Shown here: piece after piece, positions 6,213 through 12,801 of the stretch | Layout of the letters: the number at the start of each line of letters is the position of its first letter | How positions within the stretch are numbered: position 1 is the stretch's first letter | Source: Nanobdellota archaeon | Lineage (GTDB): Archaea > Nanobdellota > Nanobdellia > Pacearchaeales > GW2011-AR1 | Assembly: GCA_018817905.1 (NCBI GenBank) | Contig: JAHISS010000127.1 | Location: forward strand, 1 to 16,952 | Reading direction: 5' to 3' | DNA length: 16,952 nt | Position numbers and translations under genes: made by a program | The notes under the pieces: generated by a model | Databases searched by the model: none | Told to the model about the DNA's origin: nothing | The model's input: the letters and a program-made list of their open reading frames with translations, nothing else

Positions 6213-6284
6213 AGTTTAGTTTATGTGCGCCCATTAGATTGTGAGGTTATATTTGTCACTTTCTGGTTACAATAAAAAGGAACC

Positions 6285-6290
6285 TTTAAA
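6285..6290 (+). promoter_or_regulatory. TATA box of the lipoprotein gene
   Basis: GGAACCTTTAAATAATC: TTTAAA is at -29 to -24 from the ATG at 6314, preceded by AACC, which suits a TFB-recognition element. Confidence 0.7.
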
Positions 6291-6313
6291 TAATCAGAGT
6301 AGGTTATTATTTT

Positions 6314-6991
6314 ATGTCAGGAAAATTGATTAGAAAGGTTGGAAGAAAAATCACTGCGGTTGTTTTAGTAGGGATTTCATTGTTAGGCTCAGGATGCGCG
6401 ACTTATAAAACCATGTCTCCAGATTTGATTCAGTCAGCTCCTCCGATAAGAAAAGGGGAAAGTTTGGTAGAAAATCCGACAGATTATAGCAAGTTAACTT
6501 GGCAAGAAGCAATTGAACATGTTAGAACCCCTGAGCAAGCGCAAGATTATTTGGACAGGCATTTTGAGTATGATAAAGATGAAGAAGAAGGGTTTAGTTT
6601 AAGACTGTTTAACGTGGGAAGCAAAGGGGAGAGTTTCAAGTATAATCATACGAGAGCTAAAGGTGTTTGTTTGGATTACGCGACTTCTGCAGCTGCTTTG
6701 CTTTCTGATGATGGTTACGAACCTCTTTTACTTTGTATGCGCGGAGATGTTTTGCACGCTGTGTTTCTATACAGGACTGATGAAGGATTCGGAGCTTTAG
6801 GGAAGCCGCCTTCTTTTGGAGTTTGCCCTACATTAGACGGACTGGTTAAATCGTTCACACTTCCCAATGGCGGGAAATTTCGTGAATATGCCGTAGTGGA
6901 CTTAGACAAAAATTTCACACGCGAAGAATGGATAAGTGGAGATGTGGATTTACAGATTCCCTTTATGGACAAATGGAGAAAAGTGAGATAA
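6314..6991 (+). CDS. lipoprotein with transglutaminase-like cysteine-protease fold
   Basis: 225 residues. The N terminus has basic residues, a hydrophobic stretch (about 13-24) and a lipobox LGSGC with Cys28, so a lipid-anchored, exported protein is likely. The domain from about 60 to 200 shows GVCLDYA with a candidate nucleophile Cys119 at the start of a helix, and LHAVFLY with His148. This Cys-then-His pattern is typical of the transglutaminase-like superfamily. The usual third residue (Asp) is not certain; Asp156 is a candidate, and the GFGALGKPP region that follows differs from the common LDP motif. Its activity (protease, crosslinking or amidase) cannot be told. The next gene has its own promoter 6 nt past the stop codon. 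Confidence 0.7.
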   Translation: MSGKLIRKVGRKITAVVLVGISLLGSGCATYKTMSPDLIQSAPPIRKGESLVENPTDYSKLTWQEAIEHVRTPEQAQDYLDRHFEYDKDEEEGFSLRLFNVGSKGESFKYNHTRAKGVCLDYATSAAALLSDDGYEPLLLCMRGDVLHAVFLYRTDEGFGALGKPPSFGVCPTLDGLVKSFTLPNGGKFREYAVVDLDKNFTREEWISGDVDLQIPFMDKWRKVR

Positions 6992-6996
6992 AAACT

Positions 6997-7002
6997 TTTA
7001 AA
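6997..7002 (+). promoter_or_regulatory. TATA box of the small membrane protein gene
   Basis: TTTAAA, starting 6 nt after the lipoprotein stop codon, at -29 to -24 from the ATG at 7026. The two adjacent genes are therefore separately promoted even though only 34 nt lie between them. Confidence 0.65.
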
Positions 7003-7025
7003 TATCAAGTTATTCCTATAAGAAG

Positions 7026-7382
7026 ATGAAATCAAAAGCTCCGTTTGTTTTGGTGTTGATTGGAGTAATTCTCGGATTACTTTTGTCTTTGATGAGGATT
7101 GTTTCATACTTTGTGCTTAAACGGATTGATTGGAGTGTTTCGGATTCTTTGCAAATGTTCGAAGGTCTGATGTTGTGGCATTTAATTTTGTCAATAACCG
7201 GAATAATTCTTAGTTTAGTTTTGATATTTTACGTTGTAAGGATTGGAAAGAAGCTGACAAGGAAAGACAGCATTGTTGTCACAGTATTGGGCGGGCTGGG
7301 AATATTTTTAGGTTTGGGAATTGGCGGAGTTCTTGTTTTGATTGGCGGAATTATAGGAATTGTAAAAAGTGATAAATCTTAG
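7026..7382 (+). CDS. small multi-pass membrane protein
   Basis: 118 residues with hydrophobic segments at about 6-29, 49-71 and 82-113; the last is Gly-rich and long enough for two short helices. The short loops are charged (KRIDW, RIGKKLTRKD). The Gly/Ile-rich end GGIIGIVK resembles small tetraspan families such as DUF4064, but I cannot make a firm assignment. No catalytic motif is visible. Confidence 0.7.
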   Translation: MKSKAPFVLVLIGVILGLLLSLMRIVSYFVLKRIDWSVSDSLQMFEGLMLWHLILSITGIILSLVLIFYVVRIGKKLTRKDSIVVTVLGGLGIFLGLGIGGVLVLIGGIIGIVKSDKS

Positions 7383-7535
7383 CATATAATTTTTGAAAAA
7401 ATATTTTTAATTCCAGCAAACCCTCTAAAGTTAATAATAAAATCAATCGGGAGCATAATGCTGGTTGGATTTTGAGATAATGTTTTGGTTGGTGGATTTG
7501 TGGCGGGTTGGGTGGTTTGTAGGAAGAGATTTCTG

Positions 7536-8018
7536 TTACATCTCTGCGTAACTTGTTATTTCTTGATTAAGGAGATTGAATTCAACTCCAGCTTCTTGGA
7601 AAAGGGCTTTTGATTCTTCAGCCCAGTGGTAGTTTTTGTTTGCCACGACTCTTTTTATTCCTGCTGTGATGATTGCTTTTGCGCAAGTTGGGCAGGGCGC
7701 CATTGTTGTGTAAAGGGTTGCGCCGTCGATTGCAGTGCCGAATTTTGCTGCCTGTAGGATTGCGTTGATTTCTGAATGGATTGTTCTAAGACAGTGTTTT
7801 GTTATTTCTCCGTTTTCGTGTTTGAGCTCTTTTATGATGTGGCCGACGTCGTCGCAATGCGCCAGGCCGCTCGGAGAACCGACGTAGCCAGTTGTTAAAA
7901 TTCTTTTGTCTTTGACTATCACCGAGCCAGCTCTGCCGCGGTCGCATGTTGCTCTTTCTCTGACGCTGTGCGCCACGTTCATAAAGTATTCATCCCAGCT
8001 TGGTCTTTTGTTTTCCAC
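7536..8018 (-). CDS. deoxycytidylate (dCMP) deaminase family protein
   Basis: 160 residues, a normal length for dCMP deaminases, which convert dCMP to dUMP for thymidylate synthesis. The zinc site is complete: HSE with His81 as ligand and Glu83 as proton shuttle, and PCPTC with Cys109 and Cys112 as ligands. CDRGRAGSVIV (about 25-35) and TGYVGSPSGLAHC (43-55) are typical of the ComEB/dCMP branch rather than cytidine or tRNA-adenosine deaminases. The start codon is GTG (8016-8018); an in-frame stop three codons upstream rules out an extension. Its TATA element overlaps that of the divergent gene. Confidence 0.9.
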   Translation of the reverse strand: MENKRPSWDEYFMNVAHSVRERATCDRGRAGSVIVKDKRILTTGYVGSPSGLAHCDDVGHIIKELKHENGEITKHCLRTIHSEINAILQAAKFGTAIDGATLYTTMAPCPTCAKAIITAGIKRVVANKNYHWAEESKALFQEAGVEFNLLNQEITSYAEM

Positions 8019-8039
8019 GAAAGTTTAATGATGCGAAGG

Positions 8040-8049
8040 TTTAAATAAA
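8040..8049. promoter_or_regulatory. shared divergent TATA element
   Basis: TTTAAATAAA serves both directions. TTTAAA (8040-8045) is at -29 to -24 from the ATG at 8069 on the plus strand. The reverse complement TTTATTTAAA places a TATTTA/TTTATT box at about -31 to -24 from the GTG at 8018 on the minus strand. Confidence 0.6.
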
Positions 8050-8068
8050 GTTTGCTTTGACTAAGAAA

Positions 8069-8290
8069 ATGGTTTGTTGGCATGATTATAAAGGAATGAG
8101 AAGGGTTGAGGTAGATGGAGAACGAAGGGGAGATGTAGATTTGCCTACTTTGAGAGAATATTTGATTAAACAATTAGCGCGAGGGATAAACCAAAGAGTT
8201 CTGGCATCTTATGAAGAAGTTTTAGCAAATTTGTATGGCGATGAGATGGACCAAATTATAGGAGATGTGAAAAGAGATTTAGGATTGTGA
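8069..8290 (+). CDS. small protein of unknown function (73 aa)
   Basis: I choose the ATG at 8069 over the in-frame TTG at 8057 because the TATA box sits exactly 29 nt upstream of it. The protein (MVCWHDYKGMRR...) is mainly helical and charged from residue 30 on (LREYLIKQLARGI, YEEVLANLYGDEMDQIIGDV), with no membrane segment. It resembles no family I recognise. It is divergently transcribed from the dCMP deaminase. Confidence 0.6.
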   Translation: MVCWHDYKGMRRVEVDGERRGDVDLPTLREYLIKQLARGINQRVLASYEEVLANLYGDEMDQIIGDVKRDLGL

Positions 8291-8380
8291 AATTACAACT
8301 TAGAAAATAGCAAAATTATTTACTGTTTTGTCGCAAAATTTTTTGGATAATGACTCTGGACAAATAATTTTTTGGGCAGA

Positions 8381-8386
8381 TTTATT
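8381..8386 (+). promoter_or_regulatory. TATA box of the epimerase gene
   Basis: TTTATT within AGATTTATTAAGTC, at -29 to -24 from the ATG at 8410; it selects that ATG over the TTG at 8401 and the ATG at 8416. Confidence 0.55.
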
Positions 8387-8409
8387 AAGTCTTTTAGTTT
8401 TTGATTGTT

Positions 8410-9345
8410 ATGGAAATGAATAAAATTTTGGTGACTGGCGGAGCAGGGTTTATTGGCAGCCAGGTGGTTGATTTACTGCTTGAGAAAGGTCATGAAGTTG
8501 TGGTTGTTGATAATTTGAGCACTGGGAAAAAGGAGAATGTTTCGGGAAAAGCAAAGTTTTACGAGAGAGATATAACTGTTGATATTGGTGACATTTTTGA
8601 AACTGAGAAGCCCAGAATTGTTATTCACGCCGCGGCTCAGGTGATGTTGAGAGAGTCGTTGGAATCTCCAGTTCACGACGCTAAGACTAATATTCTTGGG
8701 ACGATAAACGTTCTGGAGGCGTGCCGCAAAAATGGAGTTGGAAAGATAATTTACACTTCTACGGGAGGGGCAAGGGTTGGCGAGCCAGAATATTTGCCTG
8801 TTGATGAAAGTCACCCATTGAACCCTTGTTCGCCATATGGGATATCAAAACATACAGCAGAACATTATGTCTGGATGTATAATCAATTGTATGGGCTGGA
8901 CTATCTTATTTTTTGTTTTGGCAATGTTTATGGTCCGAGAGATGATCCGGATTGTAAAAGAGTGATTCCACTTTTTATCAGCCAGATGCTCGGGGGCGAA
9001 AGTCCGATTATTTTTGGTGATGGAAATCAGACAAGAGACTTTATTTATGCGGCTGACTTGGCAGAATTTATTGTTAGCTGTATTGATAAAAATCCAAAAC
9101 ATAAGTTGTTTCATTTAGCTAATGGGGAAAAGATTTGTGTCAATGAGATTTTTGAGATGTTAAAAAAATTGTCTGGTTTTGAAGGTGATGCAAGGCATGT
9201 TGATTCTATCAAGGGTGAAGTGAGGGATATTGTTCTTGACACGACTCTTGCTAAGAATGAACTCGGGTGGGAACCGAAGCGGAGTTTTGAACAAGGTTTG
9301 AAGAAAACTTGGGAATGGTTTATAGGTCTTCGTGAGTTTTGTTAG
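8410..9345 (+). CDS. NAD-dependent sugar-nucleotide epimerase (UDP-glucose 4-epimerase-like)
   Basis: 311 residues, an extended short-chain dehydrogenase. It has the Rossmann motif TGGAGFIGS at 9-17, the NAD-ribose acidic residue Asp34, the active-site STGG region (about 117-120) and YGISK with catalytic Tyr143 and Lys147. GNVYGPR and GDGNQTRDFIY are typical of archaeal UDP-glucose 4-epimerase-like enzymes that make galactose or related donors for surface glycans. Exact substrate specificity (4-epimerase or dehydratase) cannot be read from sequence alone. The last 26 nt overlap the end of the convergent PUA-like gene. Confidence 0.9.
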   Translation: MEMNKILVTGGAGFIGSQVVDLLLEKGHEVVVVDNLSTGKKENVSGKAKFYERDITVDIGDIFETEKPRIVIHAAAQVMLRESLESPVHDAKTNILGTINVLEACRKNGVGKIIYTSTGGARVGEPEYLPVDESHPLNPCSPYGISKHTAEHYVWMYNQLYGLDYLIFCFGNVYGPRDDPDCKRVIPLFISQMLGGESPIIFGDGNQTRDFIYAADLAEFIVSCIDKNPKHKLFHLANGEKICVNEIFEMLKKLSGFEGDARHVDSIKGEVRDIVLDTTLAKNELGWEPKRSFEQGLKKTWEWFIGLREFC

Positions 9346-9823
9346 TTCGGAATTGTGAGTCGGCTGGCAAAGCTGTTTTGATTCTTCTTTCCTTCGGAAG
9401 ATAGTTAAATATTTTTTCAGCATTTGATTTTCCGATTCCAACTAATTCGTTTTCAAATGAAATTATTACGATTCCTCTTTGTGTTTCAATTTCTAAATCG
9501 TGCCCGCGAATCCAGAGCTCAAATTGGTCCTTGTTTATCCCTACAATGTTTTTCGTAATTTGATTTCTTAAAAGAGAAATAGCGTCGAAGTTTAAACGTA
9601 AATCGTTGTCTTTTCTGCTAATCAAATACATTCCTATCAACTCGATGTTTGTTAACTGGGCAAGATCTGAGATTTCTTCTTTTGACAACGAGCCGGAAAA
9701 TGCGCGGAGTCGTTTTTTGCCGGTTTCAATAAGCAGGTAAGGAAGGTCTGTGATTCCGTATTGCTCTTCAAGCCCGGCTAAGATTTTTCTTTTTTCGCTA
9801 GATTTTATAAATTTGTAATTCAT
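9320..9823 (-). CDS. NOL1/NOP2/fmu-type PUA-like RNA-binding protein
   Basis: 167 residues from the ATG at 9823, which overlaps the upstream stop as ATGA; the longer in-frame start at 9844 would eat into the upstream gene. The C-terminal part (about 90-150) has FELWIRGHDL, RGIVIISFENELVGIGKS and NYLPKERRI. This is the pattern of PUA-like domains fused to the C terminus of NOP2/RsmF-type RNA m5C methyltransferases, and of stand-alone archaeal homologues. The four-gene operon begins with an NSUN methyltransferase lacking a PUA domain, so this protein may act as its RNA-binding partner (inference). The N-terminal about 85 residues are less recognisable. Confidence 0.7.
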   Translation of the reverse strand: MNYKFIKSSEKRKILAGLEEQYGITDLPYLLIETGKKRLRAFSGSLSKEEISDLAQLTNIELIGMYLISRKDNDLRLNFDAISLLRNQITKNIVGINKDQFELWIRGHDLEIETQRGIVIISFENELVGIGKSNAEKIFNYLPKERRIKTALPADSQFRTNKTHEDL

Positions 9824-10032
9824 TTTCTTGGAATGTAGAAGCAATTACTTAAACGGAAGGTTAATTCTCCCTTTGGGTTTTCTATTTGAAGAATCTCACC
9901 TTCTACTCGGCCTTCTATTAATTCTTTTGGAAGGTTCACACGACATACCTTTTTTGGAAGTTGTTTAGGTATCTCTCTTCTAAGTTGGTCTCCTGCAATT
10001 CCCACGGTAATTTGATTTCTTGTTAGAGTCAT
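9820..10032 (-). CDS. small unknown protein in the NSUN operon (70 aa)
   Basis: The ATG overlaps the phosphatase-like stop by 4 nt, and its own stop overlaps the PUA-like start by 4 nt. The product alternates hydrophobic and charged residues (VCRVNLPKELI, VEGEILQIENP, ELTFRLSNCFYIP), which suggests a small beta-rich fold. It has no membrane segment, metal motif or recognised family. The tight coupling on both sides argues that it is a real gene. Confidence 0.65.
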   Translation of the reverse strand: MTLTRNQITVGIAGDQLRREIPKQLPKKVCRVNLPKELIEGRVEGEILQIENPKGELTFRLSNCFYIPRK

Positions 10033-10415
10033 TTTATTTCCTCTATTAGCCCCCTTATCTTTTTTTCTATTTTATTGGCAATTGGTTTGCGTTCGTTATC
10101 ATTATTCGTGTCTTTTATTTCCCATAATTTTAGTCTTTTAACGTTTTGCTGTTTTCTGAAAACTTCTAATGGAACGTTGTCTGCGACGATAATTATCAAA
10201 TCTTGCCAGCCGAATAATTTGCTTGAAAGCGGTTCTGGATTCTTCTTTATTTTTATTTTTAAATCCTTGGCTATTTGTTTTGTGTTTGCGTCGATTGGAG
10301 AGCCAACAATGAGTCCTGCGCTTTTGACTTTGTGTTTCTTGTTGTGTTTTCTGAATAAGCCTTCTGCTAAGACGCTTCTGAATCTGTTGTACCTACAGAC
10401 AAACAAGATGTTCAT
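10029..10415 (-). CDS. low-molecular-weight protein tyrosine phosphatase-like protein
   Basis: 128 residues from the ATG at 10415, which overlaps the methyltransferase stop as ATGA. An in-frame ATG at 10550 would add 45 residues read antisense-like over the methyltransferase and is rejected. MNILFVCRYNRFRS carries the P-loop CxxxxxRS (Cys7, Arg13, Ser14) of LMW phosphatases and ArsC-type arsenate reductases. The usual Gly and second Cys of CxGNxCRS are Tyr9 and Phe12 here. The expected DP general-acid motif is not obvious; Asp102 in the KDTNND region is a candidate. The fold is therefore well supported, while activity and substrate are uncertain. Confidence 0.75.
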   Translation of the reverse strand: MNILFVCRYNRFRSVLAEGLFRKHNKKHKVKSAGLIVGSPIDANTKQIAKDLKIKIKKNPEPLSSKLFGWQDLIIIVADNVPLEVFRKQQNVKRLKLWEIKDTNNDNERKPIANKIEKKIRGLIEEIK

Positions 10416-11386
10416 GCAATTTCCTCCACCAATTTGAACTTGCTGACGAAAAAACCCTCGCTGTTGTTGTCTTGCGGATAAATGCGGCAGGTTTTTTCTA
10501 CGTCTTTGTGGAATTTCTTTTCTTTCCATTGTGAAATTCCTTCTCGGCATTTTAACGGCAATGAAAGAGTTTCTATTTTGACTGGGAAGTTTTCAAGTGC
10601 GAATGAGACGACTTCTTCGTTTTCTTCTGGAGCATGGGTGCAGGTTGAGTAGACTAATGTTCCACCTTCTTTTAGACATTTGAAAGCAAAGGCGATGAAT
10701 TTTTTTTGCTGTCTTGATAATTTTTTTATTACTTTCTGGTTCCACATCAGCAAAGTTTTCGGAGAGGAGCGGAGAGTTCCTTCGCCAGAGCATGGTGCGT
10801 CGAGTAGGATTCTGTCAAACTTTCTGAAGTTTGATTTTTTTAGTGAAGAGCATAGGGAGATTGCGTCGTTTCTTGTCGTGATTGTGTTAGTTACACCACA
10901 TCTCTCTAAGTTCGTTGAAAGAATTTTTATCCTGTCAAGTTTTAAATCGTTTGCAATTATTGTTCCTTTGTTTTGCATTTTTGCAGCTGCCTGAGTTGTT
11001 TTGCTCCCGGGAGAAGCGCAAATGTCGAGGACAAATTCGTCTGGTTGAGGATCTAAAGCGAGGACAGACATCATTGAGGAAATTTCCTGGATGTAATAGT
11101 AACCGAGAAGATGTTCAAGCGCGTTGCCTAATTCTCCTGGCTTGAGGTCAGAAGTAACTAGGAGAATTTCTGGAAATTTGGGGAATGGTTGTTTTACCTG
11201 CCATTTGCTTTCCAATTTTTCTAAGAGTTTTTCTGGAGAAATTTTAATTGTATTGCACCGGATGAAGTTTTCCGGACCTTGGTGAATTATCTTTGAGAAG
11301 TTATCGAAATCTTTTTTTTCTGGAAGCAGAGTTTGCATGCGTTGCTCAAATAGAGGTTTCATTTGGTACCTGGGGTTTTTCGTCAT
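10412..11386 (-). CDS. NSUN/RsmB-family RNA cytosine-C5 methyltransferase
   Basis: 324 residues. The SAM-binding motif I is DICASPGSKTTQ (121-132). Motif IV DAPCSGEGT carries Cys199, and motif VI STC carries Cys249, the nucleophile that attacks C6 of cytosine; the two-cysteine chemistry is typical of Nop2/Sun/RsmB enzymes. The N-terminal RNA-binding region (FIRCNTIK, LGYYYIQEISSMM) is present, but no C-terminal PUA domain. The target (tRNA or rRNA) cannot be read; archaeal relatives of this length often act on tRNA. First gene of a four-gene operon chained by ATGA overlaps, with TTTATT at -29. Confidence 0.92.
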   Translation of the reverse strand: MTKNPRYQMKPLFEQRMQTLLPEKKDFDNFSKIIHQGPENFIRCNTIKISPEKLLEKLESKWQVKQPFPKFPEILLVTSDLKPGELGNALEHLLGYYYIQEISSMMSVLALDPQPDEFVLDICASPGSKTTQAAAKMQNKGTIIANDLKLDRIKILSTNLERCGVTNTITTRNDAISLCSSLKKSNFRKFDRILLDAPCSGEGTLRSSPKTLLMWNQKVIKKLSRQQKKFIAFAFKCLKEGGTLVYSTCTHAPEENEEVVSFALENFPVKIETLSLPLKCREGISQWKEKKFHKDVEKTCRIYPQDNNSEGFFVSKFKLVEEIA

Positions 11387-11409
11387 GAGATTAGAAGAGA
11401 GGAGTTGTT

Positions 11410-11415
11410 AATAAA
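11410..11415 (-). promoter_or_regulatory. TATA box of the NSUN operon
   Basis: TTTATT within AATTTTATTAAC, at -29 to -24 from the ATG at 11386. No other gene in the operon has a box in register. Confidence 0.55.
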
Positions 11416-11421
11416 ATTATC

Positions 11422-11982
11422 TTATTGTGGTTTTATTTTCAAATTGCGATTCTTTCGATACTTAAAATAAGTGTATGTTGAGAGGTATTTTCCGTAAGGG
11501 ACTCCTTCATTGTAGCCCCAAGGATCTAAGTTGACCTTTTTACCATTTACCATTACTTGCAAATGCTGGTGAATTACCATTGAGAAAGTTATTTTTCTTT
11601 TTATGTCTGATTCTTTGAATCTTTTGCTTTCTAAGAGAATTGTTTTAATCATTAGATCTTGGACATGGCAGTAGGCTATTTCGTTTTCTCTTTCGATTAT
11701 TTTATTGGGGTTGTGCCAGAATAATCTTGGAAGGTTGAGGATGAATGTGATTGGGTTGTGTGCTATTTTATATCTTTTTGCGACGTATAAGAAGACTGCT
11801 TTGATAAATTTTTCATCATCTTTTATTTTGTTTAGCTGCTTAATCTTGTCTTTGAGTTTTTTAGAAGTCACTTTTGTTTTTGTTTTGTAAAGAAAAAGAT
11901 TTGGAACGATTATCGCTGGAATTACGAATGCGAGTAGGAAGTATATTGAAATAACCCAGCAGATTAGTGTTAAAGTGTTCAT
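11422..11982 (-). CDS. membrane-anchored transglutaminase-like protein
   Basis: 186 residues with a long N-terminal hydrophobic segment (about 5-30, possibly a hairpin of two) followed by a Lys-rich stretch. The C-terminal half shows a full transglutaminase-like triad in the expected order: Cys105 in AYCHVQD at a helix start, His140 in IHQHLQV, and Asp153 in VNLDPWG, 13 residues after the His. The family includes peptidases and acyl transferases; the substrate is unknown. A box CTTAAAAA lies near -28 to -21, slightly off the usual register. The stop lies 35 nt upstream of the NSUN start. Confidence 0.65.
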   Translation of the reverse strand: MNTLTLICWVISIYFLLAFVIPAIIVPNLFLYKTKTKVTSKKLKDKIKQLNKIKDDEKFIKAVFLYVAKRYKIAHNPITFILNLPRLFWHNPNKIIERENEIAYCHVQDLMIKTILLESKRFKESDIKRKITFSMVIHQHLQVMVNGKKVNLDPWGYNEGVPYGKYLSTYTYFKYRKNRNLKIKPQ

Positions 11983-12105
11983 GTTTTTATATGGTTTGGT
12001 TGTTTTTAAGATTGGCGGTTAATTGAAAATTTTGTATGATTATTTACTACGCGGCTGTCGAATATTTTTTTGTGTGATTGTTATCAGTTAAAAAGTTATG
12101 ATAAA

Positions 12106-12118
12106 ACTCCGAAGGAGT
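12106..12118. other. short GC-richer stem-loop in an intergenic gap
   Basis: ACTCC and GGAGT pair around a GAA loop within the 238-nt gap 11983-12220. It lies between two minus-strand genes, downstream of the 12221-12637 gene. Without a T-run it is only a weak terminator or processing-site candidate. Confidence 0.3.
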
Positions 12119-12220
12119 ATCGCATCCTGAATTTACTTATGGTGTGGTGGTGTTAAGTTCAATAAATTTAGAATCCTAAAAAATAGAAAGAGAGTTTTGA
12201 CTTAATGACCAACTAGAATC

Positions 12221-12637
12221 TTATGTAGCTCTGTTAGGTAAGTCAATACGTGTGGCTTCAGGATCACCTTCAACCCGCCTTTTCTCTAAACCATAAACAA
12301 GGTGCCTTACTTCCATAACTTTAGTTCGTTCAACCACTAAGTCTTCTTGTCTGATTCTGTTGTAAGATATGAAGTGCGTTGTTGCTCTATCCCTTGTTGG
12401 ATCATAAAGGATCCAAAAGCCAACCTTACAATCATCATACCATCCTGCCTCGACCTCGTCTCTTGAGTATACAGTTTCTTCTACCAACTCATCAGGATTT
12501 TGGCCTTGTTCAAGCCTAACATACTGGCTTCCAGTTACTAGACAGTAATTCCATGCATCAGGATCTCCTAATTGATGCTTGTGAATAAATCTAATAAGAT
12601 CTCCCTTGCCTAAATCCTCCAATCGTTTCATTTCCAT
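12221..12637 (-). CDS. unknown soluble protein (138 aa)
   Basis: Three candidate ATGs occur in the first codons (12643, 12637, 12631). TTTATA at 12661-12666 is at -29 to -24 from 12637, which I take as the start. The protein is hydrophilic, acidic and rich in aromatic residues. It opens with LEDLGKGDLIRFIHKH, has a central CKVGFWILYDP, and ends with a basic, Arg-rich stretch. It contains no membrane segment, metal motif or family I know. The GDLIRF opening looks like the first strand of a small barrel, but that is a guess. Confidence 0.6.
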   Translation of the reverse strand: MEMKRLEDLGKGDLIRFIHKHQLGDPDAWNYCLVTGSQYVRLEQGQNPDELVEETVYSRDEVEAGWYDDCKVGFWILYDPTRDRATTHFISYNRIRQEDLVVERTKVMEVRHLVYGLEKRRVEGDPEATRIDLPNRAT

Positions 12638-12660
12638 ATTCATCGGACAATGTAATATTT

Positions 12661-12666
12661 TATAAA
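12661..12666 (-). promoter_or_regulatory. TATA box of the 138-residue unknown gene
   Basis: TTTATA within GGTTTATAAAATATT, in register with the ATG at 12637 rather than 12643. Confidence 0.6.
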
Positions 12667-12772
12667 CCTTTTGTTTTTGTAGTTACTATAAAGTTAATAA
12701 TTATCGGGGAGTTTAACAGCGATTAAGAAGAAAATCCTTGCAGTTATGTAGATATGTCTAACTTCCAAAACC

Positions 12773-12778
12773 TTTAAA
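12773..12778 (+). promoter_or_regulatory. TATA box of the U32 gene
   Basis: AAAACCTTTAAACATCC: TTTAAA at -29 to -24 from the ATG at 12802, with an AACC block upstream like that of the lipoprotein gene. Confidence 0.7.
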
Positions 12779-12801
12779 CATCCTGTTTTCTCTGAGGTTT
12801 T

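Noticed and set aside
8057..8068. TTG start for the small gene at 8069
   Set aside because: The TATA box is in exact register with the ATG at 8069, and initiation would remove the TTG from the mRNA.
10416..10550. N-terminal extension of the phosphatase-like protein to an upstream ATG
   Set aside because: The P-loop family starts right at MNILFVC, and the ATG at 10415 overlaps the upstream stop as ATGA like its neighbours; the extension is out-of-frame methyltransferase sequence.
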